Shown one piece after another: positions 49,880 through 61,308 of a stretch of DNA of 64,000 nucleotides (its first letter is position 1; each line of letters opens with the position of its first letter). The stretch is from the NCBI GenBank assembly GCA_030686995.1, contig CM060692.1:123623296-123687295 (forward strand), in the 5' to 3' direction. Both the position numbers and the translations under genes were made by a program. Below the pieces are notes generated by a model. That model worked only from the letters and a program-made list of their open reading frames with translations, was not told the origin of the DNA and made no database searches. The stretch is from Artemisia argyi. Its lineage: Eukaryota > Streptophyta > Magnoliopsida > Asterales > Asteraceae.

Positions 49880-51229
49880 CTCATTTTTATAGTGACGGTA
49901 ACGGACTTGACTCCTTCAGCTTGTGCCAATCCACTAGTCGACATACCAACAATGCGATCATTGATAACACTCATCAAGTACTAATCTTGTTATTCATATC
50001 GGCTTATTGTTGTCTAAATTGGTTCTCGAGTTTAGAAAGCTGCGTCTCTTGAGAAAGAATGAATTTTCACAGCATTTCTTCTTGGATTTGTTGTTTAGGT
50101 GTGTTTTGATGAGGATAATGCTCAGACCAGGTGAGTGGGGGAGAGTCATTGAATGATACACTTCGAGTCTGGTTCCCACTGAAATTTGGCTTATCCTTCC
50201 ATGCCTCATAACCCTCGCTGAAATTCCTAGGTCCTTAATTAGTAGTGATCTACTTATCTCCTGTTTTGTCAGTACACAAGGATGCGAATTCCTTAAAAGC
50301 TTGTTTGCGGAGTTCCATTCAATTATGAGTGTCGTGAGGACCATCACATAATTTATATGAAGAAGTGATTTTGTTCACTTGGCTTGAAGATTTAGGAGCT
50401 TCGTAGGATTTCATGAGAAACTTGACTTGGTCTTCAAGCTCCATGATTCTACGGTCGGGAATGCTTGAATTATTCGCAGGAAAAGATATTGCCTTGATCC
50501 TTTTGTTCAAATCACGGGATCATTCCAACATTTGTTGTCGTAGGGAGCAAGATCTTCTATGAGTTCCCATGATTCTTTCGCACTCTGATGACGTAGCTTA
50601 CCACCGACCGCTTGGTCAATGGTTTGTCTCGTGGAAAGGTTGATATGGTCATAGAAAATTTGGACTTGGAGCCAAAGATCAATGCCATGGTGAGGGAATT
50701 TTTAGAGTAAGTCCTTGAAACGAGTCAAAGCTTCGTAAAGGGTTTTGCCTCGACATTGTTGAAACATCAAGATGTCATTCCTTAACTTGGTGGTTCTTCC
50801 TGGTGGGAAAAATTGAGCATGGAAATGAGAGGTGAAATCACCCCAAGAGGTGATGGATCCCACAGGCAAATGCTCAAACCATTGACTAGCTTGGTCATGT
50901 AGAGAGAATTGAAAGAGATGCAATCGGGTCGTCTCTCGAGTTTCAACATCAAGGTCTATGGAATTTACAATTTTAATAAAATCCTTGAGATGTTAGTTTG
51001 GATCTTCAGAACGAAGTCCATGGAATGCACATCCGCTTTGCACCAACCGGATGGTGTCGGATCGCAAAGGAGACACATTGGCTCCTTGAGTGAGCTCAAT
51101 GGTGTTTCGATAGCCTTGGTTGCTAGGTCGGGAGTATTCTCCTAAAGTGCGTGCTCTAGGAGGTTTGTTTGGTTGTGGTGGGTTTTGTTGTGGTGTGTTG
51201 ACAGGATCAAAGATATTACCACCTTCCAT
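49880..51229 (-). pseudogene. Athila-like Gag, degraded
   Basis: From ATG 51229 the minus strand reads MEGGNIFDPVNTP, then GANVSPLRSDTIRLVQSGCAFHGLRSEDP, HLFQFSLHDQASQWFEHLP, FHAQFFPPGRTTKLRNDI, TLYEALTRFKDLL, FPHHGIDLWLQVQIFYDH and, near the end, VNKITSSYKLCDGPHDTHN with a degenerate zinc-knuckle. This is the Retrotrans_gag type of Athila/Tat gypsy elements. Stops (for example at 50993) and several frame changes interrupt it; pol is missing beyond 49880. It follows the primer-binding site at about 51381-51400. Confidence 0.85.
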
Positions 51230-51380
51230 GATGGAAGATGGTAATCATTATGAAAAAGAAATGAAGAAATAAGACAGACTAAAGAAATCCTATTAAAAAT
51301 AAAATAAAAATCTCACTAGAAAGGAATCTAGTGAGTAGACCTAATTAAAATAAAAATCAACCTAAGCAATAACTATTCTT

Positions 51381-51401
51381 CGGCAACGGCGCCAAAAACT
51401 T
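51381..51401 (-). other. Primer-binding site, tRNA-Asp type
   Basis: The minus strand reads AGTTTTTGGCGCCGTTGCCG directly after the LTR, the standard Athila primer-binding site. Confidence 0.85.
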
Positions 51402-51938
51402 GATGCGTGGTTTTGCAACCTTGCAAAAGGTTTTACTTCTTAAGGGATCTTGAGAAGCTTGCAATCCCCACCAGGTAGTGTACCTGACCGATGTAGTATA
51501 GTGAGTGGCAAGTACCGGGGGATTGATCGTTCTCTTAGGGAATAATCTTCATTAGGATTGAAACTAATTTAACCAGGTCTAAAGGTGAGGGATGATTCTT
51601 TTTGAATTTTTATATTTTATGGAAAGCAAGTAAGTCAAGAGTGGGTGGAATTAGTTGCTAGCCAACTAACCAAATAACTACTTAAACAATAAAAATAAAA
51701 TAACAAGAAAGTAAATTGGTAGGAACTTCTTATATGGAGAAAAGCGTATTTACTTAGATTTCATTACTCCATAGTTATCTTTTATTGATTAGTTGATTTG
51801 TCACAATTGCGTGGATGAATGGTTACATTCCTTAATACCATTCGTGGGGCCGTGTACGAACTTCCCTAACTCTATAAGCTTCTATCTCTTCCTATAACGA
51901 CACGTTTAGTATCCAATCATCGCCTCATTAATAGTTAC
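51402..51938 (-). repeat. 5' LTR (partial) of the Athila-like gag element
   Basis: Begins TGATGCGTGGTTTTGCAACC on the plus strand and is similar to the LTR 1080-2475 (CACCAGGTAGTGTACCTGACCGATGTAGTATAG). It is cut at 51938 by the next element, whose TG begins at 51939; the rest presumably lies beyond the window. Confidence 0.75.
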
Positions 51939-54900
51939 TGATTTGCCCTAAACCGTCAACTTATATTGACCAAGGAATGGTCAACAAAGTCAAATAGCCT
52001 AGAGTCAATCTCCGGGTAATATAGGGTTTCCCCGGGTCGTTATGTCCTGACGAGGTGTGAATTGTTATCAAACGGCTCTGTGATCGGGTGAATTTGGACA
52101 AGAAAGGGTTTTGTGATTGGTTAAACAAAGAAATCTACAAGGAAATAGCTTAAACAAGCTATATAGATGATTACGTGAAAGTTAGATACCTAAAAACATT
52201 TAATAACTAAATACGTGTATGTTCAGATTAAATTTACGCGAACGTACAAAATAAAACGCGAGTTTTAAAGAAATAAAATACTTACAGATATGAAAATTAC
52301 ATTTTTACAATCCTAATAATAGAAGAAAATTTTTAGAAAACTAAAATTAATTTTTACACTATTTAATTAATTATTATTAATTAATTACTATTTTCTAATT
52401 ACTTATTAATTATTTAAAATAACCTAAATTATAACTAATTATGAAATTACACTAAAAATATGAAAAATAAATTTGGAAAAATCTAAAATATTATAAAACT
52501 AATTTTCAAACTTAAAATATATTTTTCCTACTTTTTAAATAATTACTATTAATTAAAAACTAATTTAAACTATTTAAAAATACACTAAATAATAAGAAAA
52601 TGTAAAATAAGCTTAGAAAATTAAAATTAAAACTTAGAAAAATCTAAAGTTATATAAAACTAATTTTAAAACAGAAAATATATTTTTAAGACTTTTTAAA
52701 TAATTATTATTAATTATTAACTAATTATTAATTAATAAAAACTAATATTAATTATTAAAAATACTAAATGAAAAGAGAAAAATATGAAAAAATTACTGAA
52801 ATTATTTTAAGATATAAGGAACCTAAGAAAAATATAAAATCACTAAGTGCTTAAGAAAAATAAGCTAATAAGCAATAAGCTTCTTAAATAGAAGATATAA
52901 CTTTTTGAAACTTTGTCTTTTTTTGGGTTTTCTTTTTACAAAACTGTGAAAATACTTAAAAAATGTAACTTTAATAAAGGGACTTGGAAAGAAGCTCAGA
53001 AATAAGCACTTATGGAGAGCTTAAGCCATGCAAGGCTAAAAGCTTGGAATTAAGCTCTAAGCTAAGAGCAGGGATGGATTAAGGTTGTAATAGGCTTAAG
53101 GGACAAGTAATAAGCTAAAACAATAACAGTGGTACCCTGGATAAGCTGATAAGCCCAAATAAGCAATTCCAAAAACCAAAGCTCACAAGCTTCCCTGCAG
53201 CCAACTTTAAGGGCAAAATCAGCTTATGAAATAAGCTGATAAGGTCAATGTTTGGACTGAAGTAGCAAGCTGGGGTGGAGGGCTTTTCAAAAAGCCCAAG
53301 TTCAGCCTGTGGGTCCCACTTATGAGTCCTGGGGAGGGCATGAAAGTTGGTGGTGAAACTGAGGGTCTGTGTAGCAGGGCATAGGCTTGCCCTGCACCCT
53401 ATTTTGGACAGCTTCAATAAGCTCAGAAAAATCCTAAAAATAATATAATGATGGAATCTCAAAGTTCAGCTGGTAGATAACAATTTCTGAAAAGCTCAAG
53501 CTCTAGATCTAAATACAAAATTCAATAAAAATCCTACAAGTTTTGAAAAAACTGAATGCATTTTTTACTTTCTAAAATGAACTCATGGTTTGACTTTTGT
53601 GAGCTTTGATCCCTAATTGCTGATTGATTGTGAAGTTTTAAGTTGAAATGAAACTAAATTAAGCTACATTAGCTACTTGTTAACTGAAATGATGAGATTA
53701 AATTGCTTAAGTCCTAACAATGAGCAAATTCAATGGTAAAAATGATGATTTTGACTTTTACCTTGTTGAGGAATAAGGTGATGGATAACCTAAGCCTACA
53801 TGAACCTAAATAACTTAAAGAGACCAAATTTTACACTAATAATCAACAAGAACAACACAGATTAGCTAAATCCAAACACCCCCTTAAGTATGCTGATTAC
53901 ACTCACTTTTTAAGTTTCAGGCTTAATTTTACCAACATATTGATTAATCTGATAACCTTAACTATATTGAAGACCCAATGAACCATAAAATCTAAATACT
54001 AACAACAAGAAAGTAGTAGTGCAAATTAGGCTAGTCTAACAGTGAACAAGCAAGCTTCAAACTAAGTTAACCTAGGCCACCAACTAAGCTTATCTTGCAA
54101 AAATTTGCATAAATAAGTAAAGACAGATAGAAATCAAGCACAAATAAGTACATCTACAGTAGATTGCACAAGTGAATGTAAAACTTACAAAGAACCTGTG
54201 AGCTTTAAACAATGAACCATGGAACTATACCTACCCCAACACCTCCCTGAGGTTACTAAAACCTTGCAGATCCATAATCCATTATGTTTCCCTTGCTTCT
54301 TTCTTTCCCAATCTGATTTTTTTCATTTTCTTTTTTATTTTTCCTGAATTTTTGGAATTTTGAGTGAACTTAGCTAAATCTATTTAAATGTTTAAACTAC
54401 CATACAAAGCTTCTAAATAAGCTAATTTGAGCTTAGTGGATCAATAAACAAGAACTTTGAACAACCTTAAGTGCTAATATGGAAACTTTGAACTAAAATG
54501 ATACAATAAGAAATTTGAAAAACAAAATGTGATTGCTATCACTGAATTTAAGATTACAAGGTTATAGAAAACTGAGAAGTATACTTATGATTACAATTTG
54601 TAACTAAAAACATGTGGAAACTAAATTCGACAAGTAATTTTAGACTAAAAACTAAAACTAACTACCTACTGCCTCTTTCTCCCTTTTTCTTGACTTTTAT
54701 AAACCCTGAGAAGTCCCACTTTCTTTCCCACACATTTGTGAGCCGTTGGATGGCTTGTGTTGATCTCAGCTGTTGAATTCTATTTTGGCGCGATAGGTTA
54801 ACTTGACCCAATTGGGTGGGTTTGGTGAAACAGGGAAAGTATTAATTGGTGGGGATTTGACTGGGAGACAAGAGAGGGTGTGTTGGTGAGGATTTGGTGG

Positions 54901-55772
54901 AAAAGGAGAGGAGGGGGGGGGGGTGAGACAGGGAAGCATGTTTCATGGGAGGAAGGATGGAGGTGAACAGTGGTCGGGGGTGTGGTTTTTGACTTTGAGG
55001 TTTGACCCTGGGAAGTATTAAAATGGGATTGGGCTTTTGGTGGGCTAGGGGATCAGGTTTGGATTTGGTTTGTTTAGGTGGGCTTGTTTGTTTATTTTAT
55101 ATCAAAAGGGTTCATTTGGTTAAGTAGTAAAATCACAAGGACCATTTGTGTACATTCTGATAATCCAAAGGGGCTGATTTTGCACATAATTCCAAAGTAC
55201 AAGTAAGGATAAAACATGCCAGGTCATCATAGTCCAAGGATATAATTTGCAATTTTCCATTTTTGGTCCTTCAGGGACTAAAACTGTAAATATGTAAAAC
55301 TTTAGGGACTAAATTGCAAACTTATTCAAACTTTCATTTTAAGGACTAAAATTGATACTTGTGATTTCCCAAAAACCCAAAATTGATTTTTCATCCAAAA
55401 ATATCCCACCAGGGACCAATCCCGTTAATTTTTGAAACACCAGGGACCAAAATTGTAAATTTCCAAAACTTTTGTGATTTTTCACCAAAGGACTAAATAT
55501 GACAAATTATAATTTTAAAAGGACCTTTGGTGATAATTTTCCATATTTTGAATGACCAGGGACTAGTTTTGACATTTTATAAAAGTTGGGGGACTGAAAC
55601 TGCCAATTTTGCAAACTTTGTACGTTTTTAATATGTTTTTACTCATTTTGCATAAGAAACATATAAAACACAACTTTGAAATATTTTCAGTATTTTGATG
55701 CATTTCTAAGTGTTTTTGTATGTTTTGCAGTTCAGATTTGACCAAAAATGATGAGTGTTTGAGCACTCATCA
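51939..55772 (-). repeat. 3' LTR of the large Athila-like element
   Basis: 3834 bp. Contains a 500-bp AT-rich zone of AATTAATTATTATT words (about 52310-52780), many AATAAGCT words, and between 55180 and 55620 repeated AGGGACTAAA/ACCAGGGAC phrases. A 115-codon ORF (53115-53462) is shared by both LTRs but looks accidental. Confidence 0.88.
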
Positions 55773-56573
55773 ATCCCCCACACTAAAATATTACTAGTCC
55801 CTAGCAATAAACTGTTTTGAAAATTTAATGGATTTTAAACTCTTTACCAAAAGCCATTACTTCTGGAGTAGCCAAATGTATCAGTTCAAATAAGAACTAT
55901 GGTCCACTTGATAACCATGTGATTTTGAGCAAACCACCACCTGTCAACGGATTTGATTCGTCTTTACCAAAAGCCGTTTGCTTCTGGACTAGCCAACTCT
56001 TGATGGAATAGTCAACATCTTGTTGAGCTGATTACCAATTATGGTTTTTCCACTGCCTTTACCATAAGCCATAATCTTGCGGGCTAGCCAACTCATGCAC
56101 TTTTTTGGATATGGCGAGTTGAGGTACCATACAATTTTGGGCAAATTGCAAGCCATAAACGGATTTGATATATCTTTACCAAGAGCCGTTTGCTCCTGGA
56201 TTAGCCAATCCTTTTGTCATTTAGACATGGCAGACTGATAACCACAAAAATTTTGATGCACAAGTGAAAATTTTTTAAAATTTTTGCCAAAAACGGGGGT
56301 ATTAGATAGTAAAATGTGATAAAATTCACTAGAATAGCGAAATACCCCCCCACACTTAGAATGAATATTGTCCTCAATATTCAAAGTCCTGGGTGTTATG
56401 CCGACTCTTTGAACGTAAAAGGGAAACATTACAAGCTAAATGTGGAAATACCATTTTGTTTTTCACTTTATTTGTAACCATAGCAGGGGTAACTCCCCCA
56501 CACTTAGGGTGAAAACCCTAAGTACATGCTACTGTTTTTTTTACCGAGTCGCTAGCTTGAATCGACCCCGAAT
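55773..56573 (-). other. 3' non-coding interior of the large Athila-like element
   Basis: No ORF. Plus-strand CCCCCACACTTA-like motifs (sense AGTGTGGGGG) at 55774, 56345 and 56494; the first adjoins the LTR and is the probable polypurine tract. Phrases ACCAAAAGCCNTTNCTTCTGG recur at 55846, 55966, 56057 and 56173 as a loose 100-bp repeat. Confidence 0.65.
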
Positions 56574-58403
56574 TCATTTGTCCTTGGGGAAGCATGATGT
56601 GGAAGAAATAATCTCCATCGGACTTTCATTCAAGATGTTTGGACAAACATTTGAAGCACGTGAAAGTTCCACACCGATGAGATATAATCCCGGCTCAAGA
56701 TAATGGTAAATTAAAATGCCGGGATCAAAGATGGTATCTTCGTTCCCGAAGGAGTGAAGAAGAGAAGAACTCACCGTATAGGTGAAGAAAAGGAAGAAAA
56801 CCATGATGAAAATCATGATTTGATATTCTTCCTCGAGAGCAGGCTCATTGGCCTGAATTTGGATTTCAAGGGTTAAGCTCAAAAACATCCCGGGAGGGTG
56901 GGTGGGAATTTGCAAATCCTCATGATTGAGTGCATCTCCCCCCGGGCTATCAAACTCCGGAGGAGTCATGATATGATGAGTGAGTTCACCGGAGAACTCC
57001 TCATGAAGAGAATTATTCACAAGATGTGAATCTGTGAATTCATGTTCTGGAATAGACTCATCACAATCCTTATTCTGAATATCAAAGAGTGGATTATCAG
57101 AAATCAAAGTGAATTCAGATTCGAATTCAAATAGAGGATTGGTGAGAGTAGTATTGAATGTTTCGGGAACAAAGAGATTAACATTCTCTATTGGACTGTC
57201 GGGATCAGAAGTGAGTGGTGAATCATGATATAGGAGACTTTCAATTTCTCCCAGATCGGCTACAAAGTCAAGGAGACCATCATTACTTTCCAATGAAAGT
57301 GGATTGATGTGAGTAAGTTCATCGGCGAACTCCTCAAGAAGAAGATCAGCATCAAACTGTGGGAGTGATGCCTCAATATACTCAATGTCTCCATGAGATG
57401 TACAATCATCATTAAAATATGAGAAAGTTTCAAAATGATCGTTTGAACACTCAAGAGAGGAAGGAGGATCACACATATGCTCAAGAATTCCCTGTAACTC
57501 TCCTGGGATTGGGACAGGGTTCTCAACACTAGACTTTATGAATTCGTCCGATTCCTTTTTAGGAACAGTGTAAAGATGCTCGTCCCCCATGCTCAGAGAG
57601 TGAGTAGGAACCTCGGGTGTGATAGCAATTGTTTGAGATGGAATCTCAACTGCTGGGATATCAACTGATGGACTTGATGAAGTTTTATAAAATTGAAGAA
57701 TATCAAGAGTATCTTCATCATCACTGTCATCAGGGATGAAACGGAACTGAGAGCTAGATCTGGCTGCTTTTTCTCTTACAATTGATTCCCTAACAGATTT
57801 TTCATAGGCATCTTGGGAATTTATTCTAGCAGCCTGCTCTTCAGCTAGCAATTCTTCCATGGATTTTTTATGAGTGTCTTTTTGGGCAAAGTCTTTAACT
57901 AAACCCTTAAGCTCATCAAGTAATTCCAGTACATTTTGCATTTCTGGAAGAAGTGCTTGATTCATTTGGTACTGTGGAGGTTGGTCATAATAAGGTGTGT
58001 CAAAATTGTCACAAGGATATGGATTCCCCGTTTGACAATCTGAGCTGAAGTGTGGACCTCCACAGTAATCACAACAGTAAAACTGTTAAGTCTAGACTGG
58101 TGAATCATATGGGTATTGGTCGTAACCAAAATTCTGAGCTTCACCGGAAAACTGTTCATAGACAAACGTGTTTCCGGATTGACACTCAACTCCTTGGTGA
58201 GGACCTCCACAAAACTCACACAGATATGTCAGTATCTCATGATGTGGTGGCTTGTAGAATGAATCAGATGTGTCATGGTAAGGATAGGGAGCTTGGTTAT
58301 AGACAGACCCATCTCCTGACTCTACCATGCTACAGCCGGGACAATTCCCGCCATTATGAGGACCACCACACCATTGACAACCACAATGGTGTGGATACGA
58401 CAT
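56574..58403 (-). pseudogene. Zinc-knuckle/acidic ORF of the large Athila-like element
   Basis: From ATG 58403 (MSYPHHCGCQW) one frame runs 610 codons to 56574 with two stops, TAG 58092-58094 and TAA 58086-58088. The N-terminal part has three CX2CX3HX4C motifs (CQWCGGPHNGGNC, CEFCGGPHQGVEC, CDYCGGPHFSSDC), one base-triplet shorter than the retroviral CX2CX4HX4C knuckle. A helical segment (ELLAEEQAARINSQDAYEKS) and a long acidic Ser/Pro-rich region follow. The C-terminal SGxEDTIFDPGI and NESPMEI blocks are ones I recall from abundant Tanacetum retroelement proteins. Nucleic-acid binding is plausible; function is unknown. The second part (MNQALLPEM, 57965) remains open for 463 codons. Confidence 0.75.
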
Positions 58404-58684
58404 AAAAAGAATCAAAGGAGGGGTAAGGATGAAGAATCAAAGATGTGAGAAGGTAAAGGTGAATATTTTTGGATTTTTGGATAAACATTTTATACAAATG
58501 AGAAAGAAAATGTTTTTTGTGTTTTTTGTGTTCGTTGAAAACTGAGTTTAAAATGTTTTCGGGAACGGTTTTGTTTTTATATGAAAATAAGAAGATAATA
58601 TGAACAAGGGTGGGTAAATATACAATGAGTGTATATCCCGATTCACTAATCTGAAAACCGTTTTGAGAATAACGCGCACAACCT

Positions 58685-58706
58685 CCCCGGCAGCGGCGCC
58701 AAATTT
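58685..58706 (-). other. Primer-binding site, tRNA-Asp type
   Basis: The minus strand reads AAATTTGGCGCCGCTGCCGG immediately after the LTR end. Confidence 0.85.
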
Positions 58707-60895
58707 TGATTTGCCCTAAACCGTCAACTTATATTGACCAAGGAATGGTCAACAAAGTCAAATAGCCTAGAGTCAATCTCCGGGTAATATAGGGTTTCCT
58801 CGGGTCGTTATGTCCCGACGAGGTGTGAATTATTATCAAACGGCTCTGTGATCGGGTGAATTTGGACAAGAAAGGGTTTTGTGATTGGTTAAACTAAGGA
58901 ATCTACAAGGAAATAGCTTAAAAAAGCTATATAGATGATTACGTGAAAGTTAGATACCTAAAAACGTTTAATAACTAAAAACGTGTACGTTCAGATTAAA
59001 TTTACGCGAACGTACAAAATAAAACGCGAGTTTTAAAGAAAAAAAATACTTACAGATATGAAAATTACATTTTTACAATCCTAATAATAGAAGAAAATTT
59101 TTAGAAAATTAAAATTAATTTTTACACTATTTAATTAATTATTATTAATTAATTACTATTTTCTAATTACTTATTAATTATTTAAAATAACCTAAATTAT
59201 AACTAATTATGAAATTACACTAAAAATATGAAAAATAAATTTGGAAAAATCTAAAATATTATAAAACTAATTTTCAAACTTAAAATATATTTTTCCTACA
59301 TTTTAAATAATTACTATTAATTAAAAACTAATTTAAACTATTTAAAAATACACTAAATAATAAGAAAATGTAAAATAAGCTTAGAAAATTAAAATTAAAA
59401 CTTAGAAAAATCTAAAGTTATATAAAACTAATTTTAAAACAGAAAATATATTTTTAAGACTTTTTCAATAATTATTATTAATTATAAACTAATTATTAAT
59501 TAATAAAAACTAATATTAATTATTAAAAATACTAAATGAAATGAGAAAAATATGAAAAAATTACTAAAATTATTTTAAGATATAAGGAACCTAAGAAAAA
59601 TATAAAATCACTAAGTTCTTAAGGAAAATAAGCTAATAAGCAATAAGCTTCTTAAATAGAAGATATAACTTTTTGAAACTTTGTCTTTTTTTGGGTTTTC
59701 TTTTTACAAAACTGTGAAAATACTTAAAAAATGTAACTTTAATAAAGGGACTTGGAAAGAAGCTCAGAAATAAGCACTTATGGAGAGCTTAAGTCATGAC
59801 AGTTGACTTTGGTCAACTGTCAAGGCTAAAAGCTTGGAATTAAGCTCTAAGCTAAGACCAGGGATGGATTAAGGTTGTAATAGGCTTAAGGGACAAGTAA
59901 TAAGCTAAAACAATAACAGTGGTACCCTGGATAAGATGATAAGCCCAAAGAAGCAATTCCAAAAACCAAAGCTCACAAGCTTCCCTGCAGTCAACTTTAA
60001 TGGCAAAATCAGCTTATGAAATAAGCTGATAAGCTCAATGTTTGGACTGAAGTAGCAAGCTGAGGTGGAGGGCTTTTCAAAAAGCCCAAGTTCAGCCTGT
60101 GGGTCCCACTTATGAGTCCTGGGGAGGGCATGAAAGTTGGTGGTGAAACTGAGGGTCTGTGTAGCAGGGCATAGGCTTGCCTTGCACCCTATTTTGGACA
60201 GCTTCAATAAGCTCAGAAAAAATCCTAAAAATAATATAATGATGGAATATCAAAGTTCAGCTCGTAGATAACAATTTCTAAAAAGCTCAAGCTCTAGATC
60301 TAAATACAAAATTCAATAAAAATCCTACAAGTTTTGAAAAAATTGAGAAACATGCATTTTTTACTTTCTAAAATGAACTCATGGTTTGACTTTTGTGAGC
60401 TTTGATCCCTAATTGCTGATTGATTGTGAAGTTTTAAGTTGAAATGAAACTAAATTAAGCTACATTAGCTACTTGTTAACTGAAATGATGAGATTAAATT
60501 GCTTAAGTCCTAACAGTGAGCAAATTCAATGGCAAAAATGATGATTTTGACTTTTACCTTGTTGAGGAGTAAGGTGATGGATAACCTAAGCCTACATGAA
60601 CCTAAATAACTTAAAGAGACCAAATTTTACACTAATAATCAACAAGAACAACACAGAATAGCTAAATCCAAACACCCCTTAAGTATGCTGATTACACTCA
60701 CTTTTTAAGTTCTAGGCTTAATTTTACCAACCTATTGATTAATTTGATAACCTTAACTATATTGAAGACCCAATGAACCATAAAATCTAAATACTAACAA
60801 CAAGAAAGTAGTAGTGCAAATTAGGCTAGTCTAACAGTGAACAAGCAAGCTTTAAACTAAGTTAACCTAGGTCACCAACTAAGCTTATCTTGCAA
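58707..60895 (-). repeat. 5' LTR (part) of the large Athila-like element
   Basis: Homologous to 51939-54098 with scattered differences, including a 20-odd-base insertion at 59798-59821 that forms a perfect hairpin. Cut by the copia LTR at 60896. Confidence 0.88.
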
Positions 60896-61308
60896 TGTAG
60901 GACCTTAGATATATCAACTTTATCAATAATATAGAAGCAAAGACGAAGAGAAGATGGTGACTTGTATGGATATATGTGGCGTTAAGGTTAAAAGAGAGAA
61001 TAAAAGATGAAGAGAACTTTGTTAAAAAACATACACAATACACACACAAGCACACACCTCAAATGAGCCTTTGAGGTGTTTATATAGTTCTTAACATGAT
61101 GCCTTAAGAGGCTTTCCATGGGCTTGGGCTTGGGCTTGGACTTGGATTACATGTTTAATAAAAAGGCTTAGATAAACTAACACATAACATATTAGCTTAC
61201 CAAGACCAAGGCCCATTGACTATTCTAATAACATAAACTACGACACATTACAACGTTACAATAAATGAGAATGATCATCACTTTTTAATATAATTTATAA
61301 TGCTAACA

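Larger units (their letters stand above)
51939..60895 (-). mobile_element. Large non-autonomous Athila-like element with 3.8-kb LTRs
   Basis: Direct repeats 51939-55772 and 58707-60895 start TGATTTGCCCTAAACC; the left copy ends AGCACTCATCA. The minus strand has TTTGGCGCCGCTGCCGGGG (tRNA-Asp type primer site) inside the right LTR at 58685-58706 and GTGTGGGGGAT beside the left LTR. The right LTR is interrupted at 60895 by a copia element, so its last 1.7 kb should lie outside the window. The 2.9-kb interior contains one zinc-knuckle/acidic ORF and no gag-pol. It inserted into the LTR of the gag element at 51402. Confidence 0.9.

Noticed and set aside
53115..53462. 115-codon ORF also present at 59905-60207
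   Set aside because: Lies in both LTR copies of one element; conservation is explained by the LTR duplication.
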